A DNA stretch of 64,000 nt from the NCBI RefSeq assembly GCF_029835735.1, contig NZ_JAOEAL010000001.1:3100001-3164000 (forward strand). The letters run 5' to 3'. This DNA comes from Shewanella sp. GD04112 (GTDB lineage: Bacteria > Pseudomonadota > Gammaproteobacteria > Enterobacterales > Shewanellaceae). Positions 18,042 through 26,436 of the stretch are shown here, piece after piece. Every line of letters starts with the position of its first letter. Positions within the stretch are counted from its first letter, which is position 1. A program made the position numbers and the translations under genes. The notes beneath the pieces were generated by a model. The model ran no database searches and was not told the DNA's origin. It was given only the letters and a program-made list of their open reading frames with translations.

Positions 18042-18059
18042 ATACACTAAGTGTGCCAA
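18042..18059 (-). promoter_or_regulatory. Sigma54 promoter of the psp operon
   Basis: Read on the minus strand, TTGGCACACTTAGTGTA has the -24 GG and the -12 G at the 11-base offset of a sigma54 promoter. The -12 element is GT, not GC, as I recall for the E. coli pspA promoter. It would start transcription about 30 bases before pspA ATG 18002, and divergent pspF encodes the matching enhancer-binding protein. PspF sites are expected between 18061 and 18170, but I cannot place them with certainty. Confidence 0.8.
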
Positions 18060-18179
18060 CTTTTATTTTATGTTTAAATTCATAAAGATAAACATATTTT
18101 TAACTTTTTCTTTATTTTATGGCTCAAGCCACTTATTATCATTTTCACCAAAATTTAGCGCGAAAGACTAAAAAATATC

Positions 18180-19268
18180 GTGGATAATAAATTTCAGCAA
18201 GACAACCTCATCGGCCAATCGAACGCCCTACTCGAAGTGTTAGAGCATGTGTCACAGATTGCGCCACTCTCTAAACCTGTGCTCATCATTGGTGAACGGG
18301 GTACGGGGAAAGAGCTGATTGCTGAACGCTTACATTATCTGTCTAAACGCTGGGATCAAAGTTTTATTAAACTAAATTGTTCATCTTTGAGTGAAAATTT
18401 GCTCGAAAGTGAATTATTCGGCCATGAGTCAGGTGCCTTTACTGGCGCCAAAGGTAAACACGAAGGCCGTTTTGAGCGCGCCGACGGCGGCACCCTATTC
18501 CTCGATGAGCTAGCCAACACCTCGGGATTAATCCAAGAAAAACTGCTGCGGGTCATCGAATATGGTGAGTTTGAACGGGTCGGCGGCAGTAAAACTATTC
18601 AAGCGGATGTGCGCCTGATTTGCGCCGCGAACGAAGATTTACCCTCACTGGCCGACGCCGGCGAATTTAGGGCCGACTTGCTCGACCGTCTGGCGTTCGA
18701 TGTGATCACTTTGCCGCCGCTGCGTTGTCGCCCCGAAGATATCATGACCTTAGCCGAATACTTTGCCGTGGGCATGGCGCGGCAACTTAAGCTGGAACTC
18801 TTCAGTGGCTTCAGTGCCAGCGCGGTCGAACAGCTGATGAGTCATGACTGGCCGGGGAATATCCGTGAACTTAAAAACGTGGTCGAGCGCAGTGTGTATC
18901 GCAGCAGCGGCGAAAACCGCCCTATTGAACAGATTATTCTCGACCCTTTTGCATCCCCCTATCGCCCAACCACGCGAGTGCGTACCCGCGAGCGTCAAAT
19001 CACGGCACCTGAAGCGCCGCAGAGCGCGCCAGTGGTCACATCGGCCAAAACCGATACCGACACGGCCGTCATTGCAGAGTCCATCAGCAACCCATTTAGT
19101 TTTCCCTTGGACTTTAAAGAGCAAACCGAGCGTTATGAGATGGAACTCATCCAACAAGCCTTATCGGCCAGTCAGTACAATCAAAAGAAGACGGCTGAAA
19201 TCCTTGGTTTAAGCTATCACCAGCTGCGCGGCATTCTGAAAAAGTACAATTTGCTCGATAAAGCATAA
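18180..19268 (+). CDS. pspF: PspF, sigma54-dependent activator of the phage-shock operon
   Basis: 362 residues from GTG 18180. It has no N-terminal sensory domain: the AAA+ region begins at once (DNLIGQSNALLEVLEHVSQIAPLSKPVLI), with Walker A GERGTGKE, the sigma54-contacting GAFTGA loop, Walker B GGTLFLDE and the R-finger region. A Pro/Thr-rich linker (about residues 260-310) is longer than in E. coli (325 residues in total there), and the Fis-type helix-turn-helix is at the C-terminus (QKKTAEILGLSYHQLRGILKKY). It activates the divergent psp promoter and is held inactive by PspA. The upstream ribosome site is weak, so a nearby alternative start cannot be excluded. Confidence 0.95.
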   Translation: MDNKFQQDNLIGQSNALLEVLEHVSQIAPLSKPVLIIGERGTGKELIAERLHYLSKRWDQSFIKLNCSSLSENLLESELFGHESGAFTGAKGKHEGRFERADGGTLFLDELANTSGLIQEKLLRVIEYGEFERVGGSKTIQADVRLICAANEDLPSLADAGEFRADLLDRLAFDVITLPPLRCRPEDIMTLAEYFAVGMARQLKLELFSGFSASAVEQLMSHDWPGNIRELKNVVERSVYRSSGENRPIEQIILDPFASPYRPTTRVRTRERQITAPEAPQSAPVVTSAKTDTDTAVIAESISNPFSFPLDFKEQTERYEMELIQQALSASQYNQKKTAEILGLSYHQLRGILKKYNLLDKA

Positions 19269-19337
19269 GCAGATTGCCCACGGGCAAGATGCACTGCTAA
19301 AATAGCCGTTCATAGTCGATAAAATAATGATTTATAA

Positions 19338-20963
19338 ATGAGTGTGCTAATAAGACGCCTGTGCCTATCAACTGCAGTTTTCTGCATGAGTGGGTTGTTG
19401 GTTGCATGTGGCCCCCAACGACTCCCTTCTGGTTTGGTCTATTGTTCCGAAGGGAATCCCGAGTCTTTTAATCCGCAGTTGGTGACATCAGGCACCACTA
19501 TCGACGCGACCTCACATCAAATTTATAGCCGCTTAGTGGACTATGACGCGCTCTCAGGCCAGCTCGTACCCGCGCTGGCCACCAGTTGGGCCGAGAGTGA
19601 CGATGGCTTAAGTTACCGTTTTACCCTCAGGGAAAATGTTAAGTTTCAACATTCATCCCGTTTTACCCCTAGTCGCGATTTTAACGCCGACGATGTGCTG
19701 TTTTCCTTCAATCGGATTATCGACAAACATCACCCTTACCATGGCGTATCACGTACCGGTTACCCCTTTTTCCAAAGTATTGGCTTTTCAGAACAAGTTA
19801 AAAGTGTCGAAAAAATCAATGACCACGAGGTTATCTTTCGGCTAGCGCGCAAAGATGCGTCGTTTTTATCGAATCTCGCCACCGACTTTGCCGTTATCCT
19901 CTCGAGCGAATATGCCGATCAGCAACTGGCACTGGGGCATCCTGAAAATCTCGATCATTTTGCCATCGGCACAGGGCCTTTTACCTTAGTGCATTACGCC
20001 AAAAACGAATATATTCGCTATCGACGCAATCCCGACTTTTGGGGCGAGCCCGCCAAAGTCGATATGCTGGTGTACGATATCACCCCAAAAAGCACTGTCA
20101 GACTGGCCAAACTTATCGCCGGTGATTGCAGCGTATCGGCCCTGCCCAAAGCGGGTGAGTTGCCCGTTATCAAACAACATGAACAGCTGAGCATTGAGTC
20201 TCAACCCGGTCTTAACGTAGCTTTTTGGGCCTTTAACACGCAAAAGCCTCCTTTAGATGATGTACGCGTGCGCCGCGCCCTCGCCTATGCCGTAGATAAG
20301 CAAAATATCTTACGGGCCGTGTATCAAAACACCGCAATAGAAGCCATAGGTGTGTTACCGCCAGCGTCTTGGGCCTACGACAGCAATAAAAAACTGTTAG
20401 ATTACAATCCACAAAAAGCGCGCGATTTGTTGAAAGAAGCGGGAATAAAACATCTCAGCATCGATATTTGGGCCATGCCCGTTGCCCGCGCTTACAACCC
20501 TAATGCGTTGAAAACCGCCGAGTTAATTCAATCTGACTTGGCCAATATCGGTGTAAAGGTCAATATCATCAGTTACGACTGGAGCGTCTTTAGCCAAAGA
20601 TTGAGCCGGGATGAATATGACTCAGTCCTCATCGGCTGGAACGCCGATAACAGTGACCCCGATAACTTCTTTACGCCGTTGCTGAGTTGCTCGGCGATGC
20701 AATCTAACAACAACCGCTCTCGCTGGTGCAATAAAGAGTTTGATGCCATTCTAGACAGAGCGAGGGAAGTCTCGACTCAGGCCGAGCGCAAGGAAATTTA
20801 CCAAGAGGCCGAGGCCTTCTTAGCCGAGCAAGTGCCAATGTTGAGTCTGGCCCACGCCAAGCGAGTCGCACTCACTCGCAGCAATATCCATGATATGCAG
20901 TTAACCCCTTTTGGCGGCATCTCATTTGCCCGAACCAGCCAAGCTGAGCAGGAGACACACTGA
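19338..20963 (+). CDS. sapA: SapA-type peptide ABC transporter substrate-binding lipoprotein
   Basis: 541 residues, extracellular solute-binding family 5 (DppA/OppA/SapA). A lipobox (LLVAC, Cys about residue 24) predicts a lipoprotein. Family features include PALATSWAESDDGLSYRFTLRENVKF, DVLFSFNRIID and RVRRALAYAVDKQNI. It is the first gene of sapABCDF, 69 bases after pspF, and its stop overlaps the sapB start. SapA binds antimicrobial peptides or heme in Haemophilus, whereas SapBCDF of E. coli is implicated in putrescine export, so the ligand here is open. Confidence 0.9.
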   Translation: MSVLIRRLCLSTAVFCMSGLLVACGPQRLPSGLVYCSEGNPESFNPQLVTSGTTIDATSHQIYSRLVDYDALSGQLVPALATSWAESDDGLSYRFTLRENVKFQHSSRFTPSRDFNADDVLFSFNRIIDKHHPYHGVSRTGYPFFQSIGFSEQVKSVEKINDHEVIFRLARKDASFLSNLATDFAVILSSEYADQQLALGHPENLDHFAIGTGPFTLVHYAKNEYIRYRRNPDFWGEPAKVDMLVYDITPKSTVRLAKLIAGDCSVSALPKAGELPVIKQHEQLSIESQPGLNVAFWAFNTQKPPLDDVRVRRALAYAVDKQNILRAVYQNTAIEAIGVLPPASWAYDSNKKLLDYNPQKARDLLKEAGIKHLSIDIWAMPVARAYNPNALKTAELIQSDLANIGVKVNIISYDWSVFSQRLSRDEYDSVLIGWNADNSDPDNFFTPLLSCSAMQSNNNRSRWCNKEFDAILDRAREVSTQAERKEIYQEAEAFLAEQVPMLSLAHAKRVALTRSNIHDMQLTPFGGISFARTSQAEQETH

Positions 20964-21994
20964 TGTTCAGATACCTGTTACGGCGCCTCAATCTGTTTCT
21001 TGCCACTTCGCTAGTGATGGTCGGCGTGTTGTTTTATGCAACTGGGTTGTTTCCGGTTGAACGCACCTTCGCCCTAACAGGGATCCATGCGCCATCAGAG
21101 AGCCAACTGGTGCAAATTGAGCAAGACTATAAGTTAGATAGCAACAAAGCCATGCAGTTTATTGCTTATTTACAGCAAAGGCTGAGCGGCAATTTGGGCG
21201 TTTCCGTCACCTCGCACCAGAGCGTGGCCGAAGAATTAAGCTCTGTACTACCCGCCTCCTTCGAACTCGCCGTCATGGCGGCCGTGATAGCCATTGGTTT
21301 AGGTGTGCCGCTTGGCGTGTTGGCCTCCCAGAGTCAGCATAAACTCACCCAAAATACCATTATGGCGATTACCCTGACGGGCTATTCTGTTCCTGTATTC
21401 TGGTTAGGTTTGTATTTGTCACTCTGGTTTGGTGTCGACTTAGGCTGGCTGCCCATTTCAGGGCAACTCAATCTTTTATATGAGATAAAACCCGTTACAG
21501 GATTTATGTTGGTCGACATTTTGCTGTCTGATTCTGAATATCGCATATCTGCCTTTAAAGATGCCTTATTGCATATCGTACTGCCCGCCACCACACTCGC
21601 AGTGCTACCTTTTACCGTGGTCGTACGCAGCACTCGCTCGGCAATGATGAATGTGATGAACCAAACCTTTATCCGCGCCGCCGAAGCCAGAGGCATGCAC
21701 ACCAATACCATTATTTTGCGCCACGCCTTACCCAATGCGCTGATCCCAGTATTAAAGCATTTGGGGTTAATGCTCGGAGCATTTGCGAGCTATGCGATTG
21801 TTGTTGAAATGATTTTCTCTTGGCCGGGTGTGGGTTCTTGGTTGGTGTCGGGTATTTATCAGCGGGATTATACGGTTATCCAAGGCGGGATTTTAGCCGT
21901 GGCCTTGTTGATCATCTTTTTAAGTATTTTGATTGAAGTGCTGCATACCGTCTTCAATCCCTTGAGCAGAAAAGATCTTTATGCCTCCAATTAA
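20963..21994 (+). CDS. sapB: SapB-type ABC transporter permease
   Basis: 343 residues. The N-terminal segment MFRYLLRRLNLFLATSLVMVGVLFYATGLFPVER matches the DppB/OppB/SapB permease start, with six predicted membrane spans. The cytoplasmic coupling loop reads FIRAAEARGMHTNTIILRHALPNALIPVLKH (EAA motif). It pairs with SapC to form the channel. Its start overlaps the sapA stop by 1 base and its end overlaps sapC by 14 bases, so the genes are translationally coupled. Confidence 0.92.
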   Translation: MFRYLLRRLNLFLATSLVMVGVLFYATGLFPVERTFALTGIHAPSESQLVQIEQDYKLDSNKAMQFIAYLQQRLSGNLGVSVTSHQSVAEELSSVLPASFELAVMAAVIAIGLGVPLGVLASQSQHKLTQNTIMAITLTGYSVPVFWLGLYLSLWFGVDLGWLPISGQLNLLYEIKPVTGFMLVDILLSDSEYRISAFKDALLHIVLPATTLAVLPFTVVVRSTRSAMMNVMNQTFIRAAEARGMHTNTIILRHALPNALIPVLKHLGLMLGAFASYAIVVEMIFSWPGVGSWLVSGIYQRDYTVIQGGILAVALLIIFLSILIEVLHTVFNPLSRKDLYASN

Positions 21995-22871
21995 AATTTA
22001 TCAGGAAGATCAAATTGCCTCGCCCATGATGCGGGTCTGGCAGAACTTTTCGGCAAACCCCTTTGCCTTAGCGGGTCTGTGGACCATTGCTTTTCTGCTG
22101 CTGCTCACCCTGTTCGGACCTATGATTGCCCCCTTCTCCCCCGAGGCGCAGGATCCACGGGCATTACTGTTACCGCCCTCTTGGGACCCTTCCGGCACTG
22201 TGGCGCACTTTTTGGGCACAGACGATCTGGGTCGTGATATCTTTAGCCGTTTGCTGCATGGAGCACATTTAACCTTCGGCATGGCGCTGATGATTGTCGG
22301 CACCGCATTGTTTATGGGGTTCATCATAGGCTCGCTCTCCGGCATGATGCGCGGCTTAAAGTCCAGTATTTTGGGGCACTTGCTCGATGCATTGCTGTCT
22401 ATCCCTTCACTATTAATGGCGATTTTAGTGGTTGCCGTGATGGGGCCAGGGCTTGAAAACGTCTTCTGGGCTGTGGGCATTGCCTTAACGCCACAGTTCG
22501 TTCGCTCCATTCATCAATCGGTACATGAAGAGCTACAAAAAGAATATGTGACTGCCGCCCGTTTAGACGGTGCTAATTCGCTGCAGATTTTTTGGTATGT
22601 GATCATGCCAAACGTCTGGGAAGTAGTGATTATTCAAACCACGTTAGCCATTTCTGCCGCGATTTTAGATATTGCCGCCCTTGGCTTTTTAAGCCTTGGC
22701 GCCCAAGCTCCTAGTCCTGAATGGGGTGCAATGGTCGCCCAAGGTATGGATAATTTGTTGACCGCACCTTGGACTGTAACCATTCCAGGGCTGGCGATTC
22801 TTTTTAGTGTGCTCGCCATTAACTTGGTGGGCGATGGCTTGAGATCGGCGCTTGCGCCCATCAGAAACTAA
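21981..22871 (+). CDS. sapC: SapC-type ABC transporter permease
   Basis: 296 residues of the DppC/OppC/SapC permease family. The N-terminal helix NPFALAGLWTIAFLLLLTLFGPMIAPF is followed by FLGTDDLGRDIFSRLLHGAH, which is diagnostic, and the EAA coupling loop (EYVTAARLDGANSLQIFWYVIMPNVWE). It forms the inner-membrane channel with SapB. It starts within the last codons of sapB and ends 3 bases before sapD. Confidence 0.92.
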   Translation: MPPIKIYQEDQIASPMMRVWQNFSANPFALAGLWTIAFLLLLTLFGPMIAPFSPEAQDPRALLLPPSWDPSGTVAHFLGTDDLGRDIFSRLLHGAHLTFGMALMIVGTALFMGFIIGSLSGMMRGLKSSILGHLLDALLSIPSLLMAILVVAVMGPGLENVFWAVGIALTPQFVRSIHQSVHEELQKEYVTAARLDGANSLQIFWYVIMPNVWEVVIIQTTLAISAAILDIAALGFLSLGAQAPSPEWGAMVAQGMDNLLTAPWTVTIPGLAILFSVLAINLVGDGLRSALAPIRN

Positions 22872-22874
22872 CCT

Positions 22875-23882
22875 ATGCCATTACTCGACGTTAGAAACCT
22901 GACCATTGAGCTCGACACGCCCCACGGCAGAGTCCGCGCCCTTGAGAAAGTGAGTTTGACCCTGAACGCGGGGGAAATCCACGGTCTCGTAGGAGAATCA
23001 GGCTCGGGCCGTAGTCTGCTCGCCAGAGCCATTCTTGGGATCCCAGGCCCCAATTGGACCATTACCGCCGACCGCATGATGTGGGATGGTAATAATCTGA
23101 TGGCCATGACCTCGAAGGAGCGCCGTAATCTGATGGGTTCAGATATGGCGATGATCTTCCAAGACCCGTCTGGCAGCCTTGACCCTTCGCAAACCGTGGG
23201 TAGTCAACTGATGCAGGCTATGCCTAAGAATCCTAAGGCTTACTTTTGGCAAAAGCACAAACATGCCAAACAGACAGCGCAAAAATGGCTGCATAAGGTC
23301 GGGATTAAGAATCCACAAAAAGTCATGTCCAGCTATGCTTGGGAGCTTTCGGAAGGCGAATGCCAAAAAGTGATGATCGCGATGGCAATTGCCAACCAAC
23401 CGCGATTATTGATCGCCGACGAACCGACAAACTCGATGGAGCTGAGCACTCAGGCACAGATTTTCCGCCTACTCTCACAGCTTAACCAGCTACAAAACGT
23501 GTCGATTTTAATCATCAGCCACGAGCTTGAAACGCTAGCACAATGGTGCGATCACCTATCCGTGCTCTATTGCGGTCAAGTGATGGAATCAGGCCCAACG
23601 GAAGAACTGATCAATCAGCCCTATCATCCTTACACTAAGGCACTCTTGGATAATATGCCGGATTACTCGGGGATAGAGGCGCACAAGGCCATTATGCCGA
23701 CCCTACCAGGCTCGGCCCCCGCCCTGCAGCATCTGCCCATTGGTTGTCGCCTAGGGCCAAGATGCCCTGAGGCACAAAAGAAATGCGTTAATCAGCCAAG
23801 TTTGAGTCATTTACGCGACCGCTACTTTGCCTGCCATTTCCCTTACCACGGTGAAACGACAAATGACGACCCCACTGCTTAA
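22875..23882 (+). CDS. sapD: SapD-type ABC transporter ATPase
   Basis: 335 residues. Walker A is GESGSGRS (Arg where most family members have Lys, a SapD peculiarity I also recall from E. coli). The Q-loop is MIFQDP, the signature is the degenerate LSEGECQK instead of LSGGQ, and Walker B is LLIADEPTN. The C-terminal oligopeptide-transporter extension carries GCRLGPRCPEAQKKC with its Cys cluster. The two unusual motifs suggest weak or specialised ATP hydrolysis at this subunit, with SapF as the more canonical partner. The 3' end overlaps sapF by 20 bases. Confidence 0.92.
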   Translation: MPLLDVRNLTIELDTPHGRVRALEKVSLTLNAGEIHGLVGESGSGRSLLARAILGIPGPNWTITADRMMWDGNNLMAMTSKERRNLMGSDMAMIFQDPSGSLDPSQTVGSQLMQAMPKNPKAYFWQKHKHAKQTAQKWLHKVGIKNPQKVMSSYAWELSEGECQKVMIAMAIANQPRLLIADEPTNSMELSTQAQIFRLLSQLNQLQNVSILIISHELETLAQWCDHLSVLYCGQVMESGPTEELINQPYHPYTKALLDNMPDYSGIEAHKAIMPTLPGSAPALQHLPIGCRLGPRCPEAQKKCVNQPSLSHLRDRYFACHFPYHGETTNDDPTA

Positions 23883-24648
23883 AGTTAACGATCTCTTTAA
23901 GAGGTACGATACCGGCTATAAAGGCTTTACTCGCCAATATAACGATGCCTTAGCACCGGTTTCATTTGAATTAAACCGCGGCGAAACCTTAGCTATCGTG
24001 GGTGAAGCGGGTTCAGGTAAGAGTACTTTAGCGCGTATTTTGGTAGGCGCAGAACCCCGCAGTGGCGGTGAAATTTACTTTGAGGGCGAGGCCCTCGACA
24101 GCCGCAATATTAAGCAGCGCTGTCGCCTTATTCGGATGATTTTCCAAGATCCCAATACCTCACTCAACCCAAGGCTCACCATTGGCCAATTACTGGATGA
24201 ACCGCTGCGCTTTAACACTGAGCTATCCGCCAAGGAGCGTAATGGCCAAGTGATTGATACCTTAAGGAAGGTCGGTTTATTACCCGAGCATGCGGATTTT
24301 TATCCCCATATGATTTCCGAGGGTCAAAAACAACGGGTTGCGGTGGCTCGGGCACTGATGCTCAATCCAAAAATCATCATCGCCGACGAGGCCTTAACTG
24401 CCTTGGATCTCTCGGTACGCTCACAGATCCTTAATCTGCTGCTTAAACTGCAGAAGGACTTAGGCTTGTCCTATATCTTCGTGTCCCATAACCTGAATAT
24501 TATTCGCCATGTCAGCGATAAAATTATGGTGTTGCACAAAGGCGTGATGGTTGAGAAAGCCCCAACAGAACAGATATTTAATTCGCCTCAGCACGAATAT
24601 ACCCAAAGGCTGATTCAGGAGCAGAGCCTGTTTGTTCATAAGCGTTAA
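23863..24648 (+). CDS. sapF: SapF-type ABC transporter ATPase
   Basis: 261 residues from ATG 23863 (MTTPLLKVNDLFKRY, matching SapF family starts); an in-frame upstream extension lies entirely inside sapD. Walker A is GEAGSGKS, Q-loop MIFQDPNTSLNPR, signature ISEGQKQR, Walker B IIADEALTALD. It pairs with SapD to energise SapBC. It is the last sap gene, and 105 bases separate it from fabV. Confidence 0.92.
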   Translation: MTTPLLKVNDLFKRYDTGYKGFTRQYNDALAPVSFELNRGETLAIVGEAGSGKSTLARILVGAEPRSGGEIYFEGEALDSRNIKQRCRLIRMIFQDPNTSLNPRLTIGQLLDEPLRFNTELSAKERNGQVIDTLRKVGLLPEHADFYPHMISEGQKQRVAVARALMLNPKIIIADEALTALDLSVRSQILNLLLKLQKDLGLSYIFVSHNLNIIRHVSDKIMVLHKGVMVEKAPTEQIFNSPQHEYTQRLIQEQSLFVHKR

Positions 24649-24753
24649 ACTGCTCCAACCACTTAAATATTCAGGCGAATTGGCTAAAAATAGATGCCAT
24701 TTAGCCGCCGAAGTATTTATCCTATTGGTCATTTTGATAGAAGAAGCTTAAAC

Positions 24754-25956
24754 ATGATTATCAAACCCAAAATTCGTGGATTCATTTGTACCACAACTCA
24801 TCCCGTTGGTTGTGAAGCTAACGTTCAAGAACAAATTGCTTTAACCAAAGCCAAAGGCAAAATCGCCAACGGTCCAAAGAAGGTACTTGTTGTTGGTTCA
24901 TCAAGTGGCTATGGCTTGTCTTCACGCATTGCCGCCGCCTTCGGTAGCGATGCTGCAACTATTGGCGTGTTCTTCGAAAAGCCGGGTACTGAAGCCAAAC
25001 CTGGTACCGCGGGCTGGTACAACTCTGCCGCTTTCGACAAGTTTGCCAAAGCTGAAGGTTTGTACTCTAAGAGCATCAACTGCGATGCCTTCAGCCATGA
25101 AGCTAAGCAAAAAGTTATCGAGCTTATCAAGCAAGATTTAGGTCAAGTCGACATGGTGGTCTATTCATTAGCATCACCCGTACGCAAACTGCCAGACTCA
25201 GGTGAGCTAGTGCGTTCTGCGCTCAAGCCAATCGGTGAAGTGTATACAGCGACCGCCGTTGATACCAACAAAGACTGCATTATCGAAGCCACCGTTGAGC
25301 CTGCGACTGAGCAAGAAATTGCCGATACTGTCACTGTGATGGGCGGTCAAGATTGGGAACTGTGGATTAACGCACTTGCCGAGGCTGGTGTATTAAGCGA
25401 TAACTGCAAAACCGTAGCCTACAGCTATATCGGTACTGAGTTAACCTGGCCAATCTACTGGCACGGCGCATTAGGTCAAGCCAAGATGGACTTAGACCGC
25501 GCGGCTAAAGCCCTAAATGATAAACTCGCGGCCAAAGGCGGTAGCGCTAACGTTGCCGTGCTAAAGAGCGTTGTGACTCAAGCCAGCTCTGCCATCCCTG
25601 TGATGCCACTGTATATTGCGATGGTATTTAAGAAGATGCGCCAAGAAGGCCTGCACGAAGGCTGTATGGAGCAAATCTATCGCATGTTCAGCGAGCGTCT
25701 GTTCCGTGCCGATGGTGCAAAACCAGAAACCGACAGCGACAACCGTCTGCGTTTAGACGATTGGGAACTGCGCGAAGATATCCAGCAGCATTGCCGTGAT
25801 CTGTGGCCACAAGTGACCACTGAAAATCTGTCAGAGCTGACCGATTATCAAGAATATAAAGCCGAGTTTATCAAACTGTTCGGCTTTGGCATCGAAGGTA
25901 TCGACTACGATGCAGATGTGAATCCATACGTTGAGTTCGATGTGATCGAGCTGTAA
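24754..25956 (+). CDS. fabV: Enoyl-ACP reductase FabV
   Basis: 400 residues from ATG 24754 (MIIKPKIRGFICTTTHPVGCEANV is the conserved FabV N-terminus). FabV is a short-chain-dehydrogenase-type trans-2-enoyl-ACP reductase, the last step of each fatty-acid elongation cycle. The active-site Tyr-x8-Lys (YWHGALGQAK, Tyr about 235 and Lys about 244) is intact, as is the NAD-binding VLVVGSSSGYGLSSR. FabV enzymes resist triclosan, unlike FabI. The gene sits directly behind sapF, the place where E. coli has fabI. Confidence 0.96.
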   Translation: MIIKPKIRGFICTTTHPVGCEANVQEQIALTKAKGKIANGPKKVLVVGSSSGYGLSSRIAAAFGSDAATIGVFFEKPGTEAKPGTAGWYNSAAFDKFAKAEGLYSKSINCDAFSHEAKQKVIELIKQDLGQVDMVVYSLASPVRKLPDSGELVRSALKPIGEVYTATAVDTNKDCIIEATVEPATEQEIADTVTVMGGQDWELWINALAEAGVLSDNCKTVAYSYIGTELTWPIYWHGALGQAKMDLDRAAKALNDKLAAKGGSANVAVLKSVVTQASSAIPVMPLYIAMVFKKMRQEGLHEGCMEQIYRMFSERLFRADGAKPETDSDNRLRLDDWELREDIQQHCRDLWPQVTTENLSELTDYQEYKAEFIKLFGFGIEGIDYDADVNPYVEFDVIEL

Positions 25957-25980
25957 TCGAATAGATTGAATAATCACGAT

Positions 25981-26007
25981 AAAACGCCACCCTCGGGTGG
26001 CGTTTTT
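25981..26007 (+). terminator. Terminator of fabV
   Basis: AAAACGCCACCC / GGGTGGCGTTTTT stem with a short TC loop, 25 bases after the fabV stop. Confidence 0.9.
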
Positions 26008-26074
26008 ATTTGCCGCAAATGCCGTACGATAGGCTAAACTAGCATGACCATTCGACACAAACTAAGGACAAAGA

Positions 26075-26287
26075 ATGAAAATCAGTGCACGTAATACCCT
26101 GAGTGGCACTATTACCGCTATCGAAATTGGCTCTGTAAACAACGAAGTCACTATCGAACTGGCACCGGGCGTAGTGTTAACCTCTGTCGTCACTAAAGCA
26201 TCCTGTGAGCGTTTAAACTTGAAGGTGGGTGATTCGGCTTACGCACTCATTAAAGCCAGCAGCGTGATGATTGGCGTGGATGATTAA
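26075..26287 (+). CDS. Mop/molbindin-type molybdopterin or molybdate-binding protein
   Basis: 70 residues forming one Mop (TOBE-type) domain: ISARNTLSGTITAIEIGSVNNEVTIELAPG, then LTSVVTKASCERLNLKVGDSAYALIKASSVMI. This is the standard arrangement in molbindins, which oligomerise and bind molybdate or tungstate as a cytoplasmic store. An AAGGA ribosome site lies 9 bases upstream of the ATG. It is monocistronic between two terminators. There is no ModE helix-turn-helix, so it is not a regulator. Confidence 0.92.
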   Translation: MKISARNTLSGTITAIEIGSVNNEVTIELAPGVVLTSVVTKASCERLNLKVGDSAYALIKASSVMIGVDD

Positions 26288-26337
26288 GCGGCTGAAATAG
26301 CACACTTATCATTTGATAACGCGGTATCAAGACAAAC

Positions 26338-26366
26338 AAAAAGGCCAAGTAAACACTTGGCCTTTT
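26338..26366. terminator. Bidirectional terminator between mop and ppiD
   Basis: AAAAGGCCAAGT / ACTTGGCCTTTT, a 12-base-pair stem with an AAAC loop and A/T runs on both sides. It serves the plus-strand mop gene and the minus-strand ppiD gene, which converge here. Confidence 0.9.
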
Positions 26367-26436
26367 CTATTTGCATCGCGAAAGCAGTTATTGCTTCGCA
26401 AAAATAAGGGATAAGCTCAGTTATCCCTTATTGCCA

